Shown here: in pieces, positions 50,683-62,800 of the stretch
How positions within the stretch are numbered: position 1 is the first letter of the stretch
How the letters are laid out: each line of letters opens with the position of its first letter
From: Prorocentrum cordatum
Lineage: Eukaryota > Sar > Dinophyceae > Prorocentrales > Prorocentraceae
DNA: 64,000 bases
Reading direction: 5' to 3'
Assembly: GCA_963575745.1 (NCBI GenBank)
Contig: CAUYUJ010022507.1
Location: 22,501-86,500, forward strand
The notes under the pieces: generated by a model
Told to the model about the DNA's origin: nothing
Seen by the model: the letters and a program-made list of their open reading frames with translations, nothing else
Databases searched by the model: none
Position numbers and translations under genes: made by a program

Positions 50683-51575
50683 TGGGGGGGGGGCGGGGCG
50701 GGCGGGGGGCCGCCCGAGCGCGTGGCCGAGACCCGAGAAAAAAAACACATGGCGAGCGCGGCGCCGGCGGCGGCGCTCGGCATCCCACGGCAGGGGGAGA
50801 GTGTGCTCGCTGGAGGCTCGCCGGCGAAGCCACGGTGTGGCAGGGGGAAGTTGCGGAGGGAGGGAGGGCGAGGCGAGGAGGGAGGAGCGAGGAGGGAGGA
50901 GCGAGGAGGGAGAGGCGAGGAGGGGGAGGGAGGAAGAGGGAGGGGGGGGAGGGGAGGGAGGAGCGGGGAGGAAGGAGGAGCTGAAGGAGGGGAAGGAGGC
51001 CAGCAGGACTTGTGTGCACCGTGCTGAGGCCCAGGATCGCCAAGGGCAGGCACCGAGGTGGTGTACGGATGCCTCCCACGGACCCGCGAGTCCAGCACAT
51101 CGAGTCGTCGGAGATCTGGCCGACACGGCGCGGGGCGCCACTCCCCAGGGGCCCGGGGCCTCTCGACGCCCTCAGCACGGGCACCCCCGCAGCCCCGAGG
51201 CCTTCTCTAGAAGTCAAAGCATCCACCACCCCCGCAAGAACCACCCCCGACACGCGAGGTCGTTCCGTAAACGCGCCCAAAGCGGGGATCGCGCAGGGCA
51301 GGGCAGGGCTGGTACACGCCCAAGGCCGCTCCTCAGCAGACGTCAGTTGTCAAGTCTGGGTGGTTTCTCCTCCCTCGACTCTCCCCGTGGGCCGGCTCTT
51401 CGTCCTGAGCCGCTCTCTGGAGCCCCGACACGGTGCGGTGACAGACCGTGCGGTGACCTCAAAAATCCCCTCGGACCTCACCGCACGGCCCGCCAGCGCA
51501 CGGTTTTGGGACCCCCGAAGGTCCCTGTCGCCCGAGACGTCCTCGGAGAGTCAGCGCCCCTCAAACGGGGACTCC
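50683..51575. other. GC-rich interval with purine microsatellite, no gene supported
   Basis: About 50855-51000 is a GAGG/GGGA microsatellite. The rest has open frames on both strands without recognisable protein features. A small local palindromic stretch (CGGTGACAGACCGTGCGGTGA and its inverse) lies at 51430-51490. Confidence 0.5.
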
Positions 51576-51698
51576 ACTAACGGGTACTTTGGCCAGTGAT
51601 TCAGCGAACCCAGCCCTTCCCGATGTGGGCAAAGCTGCAATGCAAGAAAAAGGCCCTAAAGTGGCAACTTTCGGCAAAATTGCAAAGTACCCGTTAGT
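51576..51698. mobile_element. 123-bp TIR mini-element with 16-bp perfect arms
   Basis: ACTAACGGGTACTTTG at the left end is exactly the reverse complement of CAAAGTACCCGTTAGT at the right end. A further AAGTACCCGTTA follows immediately. It has no ORF and no clear target duplication. Confidence 0.7.
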
Positions 51699-52333
51699 AA
51701 GTACCCGTTACGGCTCCGCTGAGAGAGGGACTCGAGGCCAACACCGGGCGGTGACCCCGAACCCCCACCGACTCGCCACACGGTGTGGTCGCCACCCCGT
51801 CCGGGGGCCCCCGACGCTGCTGCGGGCGGCCCCCCGGGGCCCCGGCGCAGGGCCCCGCCGCGAGCGGCGGGAGGCCGCGCCGCCCTCGGCTTCTCGGCGC
51901 GCCGGAGGCCCGGGCCCGGCCCGCCGGGCGCGGGCGGGCCCCCCTCGGCGCAGCATCGGCGCAGCGTCGGCGCACCGCCGGGGCGCACGCAGCCACAGCC
52001 ACAGCTGCTGGAGGCCCGCGCAACCCACGCTGTCCCGGCGGGGGTTTGGACGGCTCTGATGACTGAGTGATAAGGACCTTTCTCCGGTCCAGGCGGGCAG
52101 GGCCGCGCTTCTGCACGACGCCCTTCTTGGAGACCGGGAGCGGGATCTCGTCCTCCATCAGGTTCTTTGCCCCCCCCCCCCCCCCGTCGGGCCCTCGGGA
52201 GGCTTTCGCGCACGCAGGGGCGGACGAGTGCGGTCAGAACTGGTGGTGGAGGATTCGCGGTCAGAGTGCAACCTCCTGGGGCGCCGACGCTGGAGCTTTC
52301 TTGGGCGGGGCTGGTCATCGAGAGTAGTCGGAG
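51699..52333. other. very GC-rich interval, no gene supported
   Basis: Dominated by GGCCCC/CGGCGC strings with many overlapping open frames on both strands. I see no distinguishing protein motif or splice pattern. Confidence 0.5.
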
Positions 52334-52468
52334 ATGGACCGAAGAGACAAGGATGCAAGGGTTCCCTTGGAAAAGCTCCCCATCTTTACCATCGGTTTCA
52401 ACTGTATTGGGAGGGTGAAGAAGTACTCATACCGCTACTCCACAGACCTCTCCTGTGGTGCGTTCTGA
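52334..52468 (+). CDS. short hypothetical ORF (44 aa)
   Basis: ATG to TGA reads VPLEKLPIFTIGFNCIGRVK and then KKYSYRYSTDLSC, a composition unlike its GC-driven surroundings. It could be an exon or a chance ORF; no family is recognised. Confidence 0.2.
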   Translation: MDRRDKDARVPLEKLPIFTIGFNCIGRVKKYSYRYSTDLSCGAF

Positions 52469-52875
52469 CCAAGACATCGAGGCGAATCCAGCCGTGGCGA
52501 CGACGGTCGGGCAGCGATATCAGCACCTGGTCTCCCAATGAAAGTATCAGTATCCAACACTCCTCGAAGGAAAAAACAACTTCAGCGCCGCCCCTGGCGC
52601 GCTCCGCGCGTCAGGGAGGGGGGTCCAGCGCCAGAAGTCCGCGCGGACCGTCGAAAGCGCGCGTTTGCGCAATGGATGATGGCTCGATCGTCTGCAGGCG
52701 CTGGCGCCGTCTTCATCGCCCTGCTCCGCCCCTCTGCGCGCACACTATAAGCGACGAGATCTATGCGTATCCACTGCTCCCTGGCCACGCCCATCCTCAA
52801 CCTGGCAGCGGTGCATGCGCGACGCCCTCCTGGGTTGGCCAGCAGGGCGCATGCACAGTGCGTGTGCAGGGCGAA

Positions 52876-53212
52876 GGAGGAGGAGGCGGATGAGGACGAG
52901 GAGGAGGGGGAGGAGGCGGCGGAGGAGGAGGAGGAGGAGGAGGAGGAGGAGGAGGGAGGGGGGGGGGAGGGGGAGGAGGGGGAGGAGGAGGAGGAGGATG
53001 GGAGGAGGGAGGAGGAGGAGAGGAGGAGGAGGAGGAGGAGGAGGAGGAGGGAGGAGGAGGGGAGGAGGATGAGGAGGAGGAGGAGGGGGGAGGGGGAGGA
53101 GGGGGAGGAGGAGGAGGAGGAGGAGGAGGAGGAGGAGGAGGAGGAGGAGGAGGAGGAGGAGGGGGAGGAGAGGAGGAGGAGGAGGAGGAGGAGGAGGAGG
53201 AGGAGGATGGAG
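52876..53212 (+). repeat. GGA/GAG microsatellite
   Basis: About 340 bp of GGA-type repeat. The long acidic or Ser/Leu/Pro open frames on either strand are artefacts. Confidence 0.92.
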
Positions 53213-53554
53213 CATCGGTCGGCGATGCCGAGGTGAGACGGGCCGAAGGGAAAGACTCCACCACGGCCACGGGGCCCTCCGCGCGCGTATTCTCGCGCGT
53301 GCGGCGCGGCAGCGGCGGAGCCTCGCTCTCGCCGCGGCCGGCCCGAGATGGGCCGAAGGTCGGGGAGCTGCTGGCACGGAGCAAGCCAAACCTGGGTCGG
53401 TCGGGCTTGCTGCGAGATCCTGGAAAATCCTGCACGCAGGCCCGCGTCAAGGAGCCCCTGGCTCTGCAGGGCCCTGCAAACTAGCCGGCGCTCCGACGGG
53501 CCCCCTGTCTGCACTGGCCCCCGTGCGTCTCGGGTCCCGAGGGGGATTTATATC

Positions 53555-54060
53555 TCACAGCACCGGGGTGAGCGGGTTGGAATCAAAACCTGAGCCCACG
53601 CTCGCTGGGGGCTGTCGCTTATTGGCGGGGAAAGCGAACTGAGACTCGCATGCGCGCCTCAGATGGACGAGGTCCTTCCGGATGACCGTCTGCAGCTTGA
53701 GGATGCGCGTCATCTCCAGCGTCTGCCCGCGTGTGATCTTCGTCATGCCGTCCATAAATTCGTCGATGGATATCTCCATGGAACCGTCCTCGTCCAGAGC
53801 TTCAAAGATGTCTGGAAAATGACACCCATTCAGGAGGCTCTCGAGCTCGTTCTGCAGCTCCAGAGGGGCAGACTCGACCTCCTCCAGGGTGACAAGGCCG
53901 CTGCCGTCCACATCCAACTCTCGGAACATGGCTGTCAGCCTCGGTATCAACTTCTTTACGCGCTGCTCGTTGACAAGGCGACGTGCCTCCAGGTCGCGCT
54001 TCGCGCTCTCCATGAAGGATTCGATCACCACGGCTGTCCGCCACCACGCTTGCAGCGATT
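53555..54060 (-). CDS. EF-hand exon, probably the C-terminal tail of an ion channel
   Basis: Two EF-hand loops are clear: DVDGSGLVTLEE (about residue 40) and DEDGSMEISIDE (about 80). They are followed by a LEMTRILKLQTVIRKDL helix and a short tail to the stop at 53555. In alveolate voltage-gated cation channels a similar pair of EF-hands follows the last transmembrane segment, so this is likely a cytosolic Ca2+-sensing tail; that is inference. Upstream the frame stays open (QAWWRTAVVIESFMESAKR), so the true exon begins right of 54031. No transmembrane exon is recognisable beyond it. Confidence 0.65.
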
Positions 54061-54417
54061 GGTGTGCATGTGTGACCGTCCTGCCACACCTCCCTTCTTC
54101 TGGCCTCTCGGCCTCTGCTTCGGTCTAGGCTCTCGCCCCTTCCTCTTTCGCCGTCCCGCTCCCGGCTTCGCCCGCGACGCGGTTCCTTCCCTGTTCCTGC
54201 CTTCCTCTTTCGCCCCTCCCTGCATCCGTCCTCCGCTCTCGCCGCCCAGCCGCCGCTTCAACCGGCCCCTCTCTCCCGCTCCGCTTGCCGCTCGCTTGAC
54301 CTTCGCCGTGACCGCCTACGACGCTGGGCGCGGAGCCGCTGAGGTGGAACGTGAGCTCGTGTCGGGCCATCGGTTTCGTTCGCCTGCGCCGCCTCTTGCA
54401 GCGAGATGATTACTGAG
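54061..54417. other. interval with no supported gene
   Basis: Moderately GC-rich, C/T-biased sequence between the EF-hand exon and the CA array. It could be the intron upstream of that exon. Confidence 0.4.
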
Positions 54418-55130
54418 CCACTCCCCCACCACACACACACGCACTCCACACTCCACGCACGCACGCACGCACGCACGCGCACGCACGCACGCCGCACACA
54501 CACATACACATTCACAAACAACACACACAGACACAAACACACACAGACACGCACGCACGCACGCACAGACACACACAGACACACACAGACGCACACTCAG
54601 ACACACACAGACGCACACTCAGACACACACAGACACACACAGACACACACACACACACTGACACACTGACACACACACACACACCCACACACACACACAC
54701 CCACACACCCACACCCACACACACCCACACACACACACCCACACACACACACCCACACACACACCCACACCCACACCCACACCCACGCCCACACCCACAC
54801 CCACACCCACACTTACACCCACACCCACACCCACACCCACACCCACACCCACACCCACACCCACACCCACACCCACACCCGCACCCACCCACACACACAC
54901 ACCCACACACACACACACGAACGCACAGACACACACACGCACACGCACACGCACACGCACACGCACACGCGCACACACGCACGCGCACGCGCACGCGCAC
55001 ACGCACACGCACACGCACACGCACACGCACACGCACACGCACACGCACACGCACGCGCACAAGCACACGCACACACACACACACGCACAGGCACACACAC
55101 ACACATACACGCACTTACGCGCGCACGCGT

Positions 55131-55164
<34 letters not shown>

Positions 55165-56318
55165 CCGCCCGCGCGCGCGCACGAACGCACGCACGCACGC
55201 ACGCACGCACGCGCGCACGCACGCACGCACGCACGCACGCGCGCGCGCACGCACGCACGCGCGCACGCACGCACGCGCGCGCACGCGCACGCGCGCGCAC
55301 GCGCACACGCACGCGCACACGCACACGCACACGCACACGCACGCGCACGCGCACGCGCACGCGCACGCGCACGCGCACACGCAAACGCAAACGCAAACGC
55401 AAACGCAAACGCAAACGCAAACGCAAACGCAAACGCAAACGCAAACGCAACCGCAACCACAACCACAACCACAACCACAACCACAACCACAACCACAACC
55501 ACAACCACAAACACAAACACGAACACAAACACACGCAAACACAAACACAAACACAAACACAAACACAAGCACAAACACACACAAACGCAACCGCAAACAC
55601 AACCACAAACGCAAACGCAAACACAATCACAACACACACACACAACCACAACCACAACCACAACCACAAACACAAACACACACAACCACAAACACAAACA
55701 CACACAAAACACACACACAAACGCAAACGCAAACACGAACACAAACACAAACACAAACACAAACACAAACACAACCACAAGCCCAAGCCCAAGCACAAGC
55801 ACACACACAAACACAAGCACAATCACAAGCACAATCACACGCACAAGCACAAACACAAACACAAACGCAAACACACACACACAAACGCAAACCCAAACAC
55901 AACCACAAACACGAACGCACGCGCACGCGCACACGCACACCCGCACGCACACGCACGCGCACGCGCACACGCAAACGCGCGAGCACACGCACACGCACAC
56001 GCACGCGCACACGCACGCGCACGCGCACGCGCACGCGCACACGCACACGCACGCGCACACGCACGCGCACACGCACACGCGCGCGCACATGGACGCGCAC
56101 ACGCACGCGCCCACGCACGCGCCCGCGCACACGCACGCGCACACGCGCACGCACACGCACACGCACGCGCACGCGCGCGCGCACGCGCGCGCGCGCACGC
56201 ACACGCACACGCACGCGCGCACGCACACGCATGCGCGCGCGCGCGAGCACGCACGCGCGCGCGCACGCGCACGCGCACGCGCGCGCACGCGCACGCGCAC
56301 GCACGCGCGCGCAACGCC
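54418..56318 (+). repeat. CA/CG-rich alternating repeat, left block
   Basis: Successive sub-arrays: ACAC with AGACAC, (CCCACA)n at 54680-54890, (ACACGC)n, (ACGC)n at 55133-55260, (GCAAAC)n at 55380-55450, (CCACAA)n at 55447-55510, then mixed ACGCGC. Mostly alternating purine-pyrimidine. The kilobase open frames (Thr-His, Val-Cys) are artefacts. Confidence 0.95.
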
Positions 56319-56625
56319 CAGCCCACCCCCCACCCCTGCCCCGCCCCGCCCCACCCCCCCCCCACGGGAAGGGGCCACCTTACTTGTCAGAAACAATGCC
56401 ATGCTGATTTTCCCTGCCCACTTCGCTGTTTCCCTCCCCCCAGTCGTGCCATCGCTGTTTCTTATGTTGTGGGGGGGGGGGGGGGGGGTGGGGGGGGCGG
56501 GTGGGGATGGGCATGCCGTGCTTGACTCGCTCGAGCTGGCTAGCTTGACCCCCGCCCCCACCCCCGCCCCGCGCCGCCGCGCCCCCGCGCTCCCGCGCCC
56601 CCGCCGCCCCCACGCGCCGCGCCCC
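56319..56625. other. unique island inside the CA/CG array
   Basis: About 300 bp of non-repeat sequence containing AGAAACAATGCCATGCTGAT, a G run of about 30 and a C-rich minisatellite. No ORF of note. Confidence 0.7.
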
Positions 56626-59490
56626 CATGCCCCCACACCCGCCCACCCACGCCACGCACGCACACGCACGCACACGCACACACGCACACACGCACACACG
56701 CACACACGCACACACGCACACAAAACACACACACACACGCACGCACACACCCACGCACACGCACACGCACCCACGCACCCACGCACCCGCGCAACCCACG
56801 CACCCGCGCACCCACGCACCCGCGCACCCACGCACACACGCACCCACGCACCCACGCACAGGCACCCACGCCCACACCCACACACACACGCACACGCACA
56901 AACACACACACACACACACCCACACCCACCCACACCCACACCCACACACACCCACCCCACCCACGCCCACCCACCCACCCACCCACCCCCCACACACACG
57001 CGCACGCGCACGCGCACGCGCACGCGCACGCACACGCACACGCACACGCACACGCGCACGCACACGCACACGCGCACACACGCACATGCACACGCACACG
57101 CACACGCACACGCACACGCACGCGCACGCGCGCACGCACACGCACACGCACGCGCACGCGCACGCGCACGCACGCACGCACACACACCACACACACGCGC
57201 ACACACACGCACACACGCACACACGCACACACGCACGCACGCACAGACGCACGCACGCACACACGCACACACGCGCACACGCACGCACGCACACACGCAC
57301 ACGCGCACACACGCACACACACACACACGCACAAACACACACACACACACGCACACACACACACACGCGCACACACACGCACGCACGCACGCACGCACGC
57401 ACGCGCACGCGATCGCACACACACGCACACACGCACGCATGCACGCAGGCACATACACACGCACCGCATCGCACCGCACCGCACCGCACGCACGCGCACG
57501 CGCACACGCATGTGCACGCGCACGTCTGCACACATACACGCACGCGCATACGCACAGCCACGCGCACGCGCACACACGCGCGCATGCACGCAAGCACGTA
57601 CACAGGCACCGCACGGCACGGCACGGCACCGCACCGCACGCACGCGCACGCGCACGCACACGCGCACGCACACGCGTGATCGCGCACGCGTATACACGCA
57701 CACACACAGACACGCACACGAACACCCACGCGCACACGCACGCGCACACACACAAACACACACACACGCGCACTCGCACACGCACGCGCACGCGCACACC
57801 CGCAAACCTGCACGCCCGCGCACCTCCACGCCCGCGTACCCGCACACACACACACACACCCGCACACACACAAACACACGCACACACACGCACACGCACA
57901 CCACGCACACACACACGCACACCCGCGCACACACACGCACACACGCACGCACACGCACACGCACACGCGCACGCACGCGCACGCGCACACGCACGCGCAC
58001 ACGCGCACGCACACGCACGCGCACGCGCACACGCACGCGCACACACGCACGCACACTCACACACGCACGCACGCACGCACGCACGGACGCACGCACACGC
58101 AGGCACACGCACACACACAGACACACAAACACGCATACGCGCATACACGCATACACGCGCACGCCCGCAAGCCCGCGCGCCCACCCTCTCGCACGCCCGC
58201 GCGCGCTCGACAAGCGCACGCGCTCGCGCGCATGCGCGCACACGCACACGCGCACATGCGCACGCACACACGCGCGCGCACACACGCAGGCGCACGCACG
58301 CGCGCACGCACGCACACACAAGCACACGCACACACGCACATGCACACGCACACGCGCACAAACACACACACACACACACCACACGCACGCCACGCACACG
58401 CGCACGCACGCCAGCACACGCCCGCGCACGCGCGCACGCACAACGCACGCAACACAGACAACGCACACCACGCACAACACACACACAGCACACACAGCAC
58501 ACACCACGAACACACAGCACACAACACACGCACACAACACACGCAACACACACAACACACACAACGCACAACACACATACCCACAACACACAACATACAA
58601 CAAACAGACAACACACCCAAACATTCACACACACACACGCACACACGCAAACACAAACACACACGCACACACGCACGCGCGCACACATGCACGCACACGC
58701 ACGCGCACGCACGCACGCGCGCACACGCGCACACACGCACGCACGCGCACACGCGCACGCGCACACACACGCACACAGGCACACACGCACACACGCGCAC
58801 ACGCGCACACGCACACAGGCACACGCGCAGACACGCATACACGCACACACTCGCACGCACGCGCACGCGCACGCACACGCACGCGCACGCACGCGCGCGC
58901 ACGCGCATGCACGCGCGCACACGCTCACACACACACACACACACGCACAAACTCACACACGCACGCACGCACACGCACACGCACGCACGCGCACTCGCAC
59001 ACGCGCACACGCGCACACACGCACCCGCACACAGACACTCACATACCCACACAGACACACACACACGCAAACACACACATAGACACACGCAGACACACAC
59101 ACATATCCACGCATACACACACGCACACACGCAGACAACACACAAACACACGCACAGACACACACAAACGCACACCGACACACACAACCACACACATACA
59201 TACACACGCAGAGACACACGCATACGCGCAGCCAGACACAGACACGCAGACACATAAACAAACATACACAGGCACACGCACATGCACGCAGACACGCACG
59301 CACAAACGCACACACAGACACACGCACAAACAGACACACGCACGAACACGCACAGACACACACGCAGACACACCTTCGCACAACCGTGCACACACAGGCA
59401 CACACACATACACATGCATATACACAGACACACACAGGCGCGCATGCACTCACACACGCAGGCGCAAACGTAGGCACTTGCACAGACGCA
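56626..59490 (+). repeat. CA/CG-rich alternating repeat, right block
   Basis: About 2.9 kb of CACACG/CACGCG, with small islands such as GCATCGCACCGCACCG near 57465 and AACACAC hexamers near 58440-58620. It grades into ACACAG toward 59490. Confidence 0.95.
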
Positions 59491-59509
59491 CACACAAAGA
59501 GACGCACGC

Positions 59510-59607
59510 CTGTTTCCGTCGGCGTCGAGGCAGAATGGCTGCGCCAGGTAGAAAGCTATAACGGGGGCGCCGAGGATCGAGGTGGCCAACGTGCAGGGGA
59601 GGGGAAA
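59510..59607 (-). CDS. possible membrane-protein exon B
   Basis: Reads TLATSILGAPVIAFYLAQPF, a hydrophobic stretch, then CLDADGNR, followed by a possible GC donor (ACAG/GCGTG) where the CA repeat begins. Start unclear. It may follow the exon at 59762-59891 in the same gene. Confidence 0.3.
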
Positions 59608-59761
59608 GACGGACAGGGCGGCCGCGGAGGAGGGGGGAAGAGGCGCCACTCAGAAGCAGAAAACTCCGGACCTGAGCGCGCTGGCGCGGCCGGCCCCGTC
59701 AGCGGGGGCCACGGCAGCAGCGGGGCCGCGCCGCTGGGGCGCCCGCGGGCGATGACGGGGC

Positions 59762-59891
59762 CCAGTATGTGAAAGCAAATGCCGCAGTGGCGCCGTCGGT
59801 GAAGTAGGGCAACTTGCACGTCAGGAAAAGCGCCGTGAAGCCGCCCAGGTGGGTGGCTGGGTTGACATGGTACGGCAAGTCTTCAAGAAAT
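59762..59891 (-). CDS. possible membrane-protein exon A
   Basis: Reads LEDLPYHVNPATHLGGFTAL and then FLTCKLPYFTDGATAAFAFT. A CTTAG acceptor lies just upstream at 59892-59896, and TGG/GCCCC could be a GC donor. The aromatic, hydrophobic character suggests a transmembrane region. The family is not recognised and the join to exon B is unproven. Confidence 0.35.
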
Positions 59892-62800
59892 CTAAGTTTC
59901 AGACCGCCGCCGGCAAAATGCTGGGCCCGCGAGGTGGGCGCGGGCGGCAAGACCAGGCCCAGGAGCGCTGCCGCGCGGGGGGGCTGCAAACTGCGGCAGC
60001 AGCGCGAGCGCCATGGCGGCGCGCGCGCGGATGGGGGGGGCAAGGCGCAGGGGAAGGTGAGGGGGGGATATGGGGGAGGAGCATCCCGCCTGCGGGGGGG
60101 GCCCAGCAGGCGGGGCGTCGGCGCTGGGCGGCCCGGCGCCAGCGGAGTGGACAGTGCCCGGCCAGTCTACGGGCGCCGAATAGCTTGCGCAGTTACCTGT
60201 GTCAAAACTGTGGCCGAAAGCCGTTGGGGGCCACGCGCCGTCGGGGTGGGCATGTCGGGGTGGGCAGCGCATGGCCAATCTAGGGGCGCCGCGTTGGTGC
60301 AGTTTCCTGCGCTTGTGCACGCGCGGGGGGCCGCGCGTGGTTGGGGAAGCAGCGGGGGGGGGGCGGCGTCGCGCTGGCTGGGGCCGCGGGCGCCGCCGCC
60401 GCGCAGAGCGCAAAACCTATGTCAGGCCGCCCCATGTCCACCACCTATCTGCGGCATCCTCCTGCCCCGGGCCACCGGGGCCCCCTTCGAGCTGAGAAAG
60501 TCGAGCAGGAGCAGCACGCGCGTTGGGGCATCCTCAGGGCGCGCCTGCCCCTTGCCCTGTCCGGGGTGGACGAGCCCCATGGGGCGCGAGCGTCTAGCAA
60601 CGCAGTCCAAGTGTTAACGAGTAGCAGGAGCTCGCGCCGCGCAGGCAGAGATGCCCCCCTCGCGGGCTGGCGCCGCAGCAGCCCGCGGTGCTGGAACTGC
60701 CAGCGGCCGTCGTCGCTGGGGAGGAGCGAGGAGCCTCTGGGGCGGTCGGTGGGCTCACGCACGGGTGCTTGTCGGCGGTGACCCAGTCGCCGGCTGGCGC
60801 CAGTGGCGTGGCGGACTGCAAGGGCGGGCGCCGCGCGTCGCCCCGACTTGCGGACAGGGGGCGGGCAGGGGCGTCGGAGGGGGCGCGGGCCGGGCGCGGG
60901 GGTGGCGTCGGGAGAGGGTCGGTCGGGAGGAGTGCAGGGCTGGGCGACGACGACGGCGGCGTCGGATGGGGCGTTGGGCCCAGGCGCGTTGGCGTCGGCG
61001 CCGCTGTCGTCAGCTCGATCGGCTCAGCAGAGTCTGTCTGGCCGCTCGCGGTTGCAGAGCTGGTGTTCTTCTGACTGCCCACTGTCTCGCTGCTGGACTT
61101 TGGCGCGTTGCACAAGGTCGACCTGTTGAGGTTCGTCGTGTCGTTCGCAATGTTGCTACTGGAGTGCGTCCTGCTGCTCGCGGTCGCGCAGCAGGGGTCC
61201 GTCATCCTGCCCCCGACGGCGCCGCTGGCGTCAGCACTGCTGCTCGCGGCTCCGAGGCATAGGTTCCGCCGTCTGTTCGCGGCGACGAGAAGTCTTCAGG
61301 GCGAGCAGCGGTCGACGGACCCACCCCTTCCTGGTCGCCCCCAAATCTGGCCGCGGCAACGAGGGCTCTCCAGGGCGCGCGGCGGTGCCAGGAGGCCCCC
61401 TTCCTCCGCCCCCTCGGGGCCCCCCACCTCGATCCCAGAGGGCCCCCCCGCCGCCCCCGGGCGCGCCCGAGCGCCCGCCGTCATCCTTCCTGCGCGAACT
61501 AGGTGCGCCGCTGAGCGCGGCGACGTCTTGTGCGAGGGTTTTTGCCGATTCCTCGGTGGCCCCGGCGCCCCCCGGGCAATGGCCGCAACGGTCTGGGGGG
61601 GCCGTGCGAACCAAGTGGGGGGGCGCCGTCCTCGTCGCCATCGTAGTCGTCTTGGCCCAGGGCCGTCTCGATGCAGTCTCCTCCCGGGGCGCCGTCGCCG
61701 CCCCTTGGCAGACGGGGGCCGCCCGAAGCGCTGTCGGCGAAAGGCGGGCAGATGGGGGCGAAAGGGCCTTGGCTGACCAGGCGACGGAGTGCGGCCACCT
61801 CCTCCTGGGGCGGCGGCGCCGCGCCGACCCGCGGGCCCGGCCCCCTGGCAACTGGGCGCAACTGCAGCCCGAGACTCACCGGGCAGCGGCGGCCGCGCGA
61901 GCCGTCGGGGTGCCTTGCCAGCAGGGCCTCTGGGCAGGCGGCCGCACCAAGGAGGATTGCGCGGACCTGGCCGTCTGCGTCTGCGCGCCCAGGAGCCAGG
62001 GGGCGCGTCGGTGGCGACGTCTGCAATGGATCCGAAGGGATTGGTCGTTCTCGCAGCACTGTCCCGCTGTCAGTTGCCGCGCGCCGCTGGGCGTCTAGCA
62101 GCTGCTGCGTCTAGCAGCTGTTGCGCGCGCCGCGGGGAAGGCCCAGCCCCGCGGGCGCCTCGTGGGCTGGCTGAACCGCGTAGCTTGCGCAAAACCTGTC
62201 CCTGGGGGCGTCGCTACTCGTGGTGACTTCTTGTCGGCGCCCCCACTAGGTCTGTTTTTGGGTGAGCCGGGCCCAGGAGAGGCGCCGCTGGGTTCTCCTG
62301 TCTTCCCAGCGGTGTCAGGTCTGGGTCCGAGCCCCGATCGTTCGCTTGGCCCAGCCGTCGCGGCCTCTGGATGGCAATCGCTGTTCTCCCCGCCCCATCC
62401 ACCCCCGGTCTCGTACACGCGTGGCGTGTCGCGAGCCGTGGCAGGATGCAACGATATCCCTGCAACCAGCAGCGCGCCCGGGGCGGGGAACGACGCGGTG
62501 GCCTGGGGTTCGCAGAGGGGGGGGGCCGGGGGGCAGCAGGCGGCTCGGGGTGCACAGTCCCTGGATCGCCTCTGGGGCCGTGCTGGGGGCGCAGCGGCGC
62601 GGTCCGATCGCCGGCCCCAATGTCTGACTGGGTGCCATCAGTCCGAGAGGGCTGCTCCGTGACAGGGCCGCGTTCTGACGTCGGCGAAGAGATTGCGTCA
62701 GCTCTTGGTGGGGCCGTCGCGTTCGAGGTCCTGTCGCTTCCCTCTTGCCGCCCGCGCGTGGTTCCTGCGCTCTGTCTGGGCTCGTCGCTGTGGGTAGCAG

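Noticed and set aside
54512-59649. Giant open frames on both strands (over 1300 residues of Thr/His or Val/Cys)
   Set aside because: They arise because CA/CG repeats with a 6-base period contain no stop codon in several frames; composition is pure repeat.
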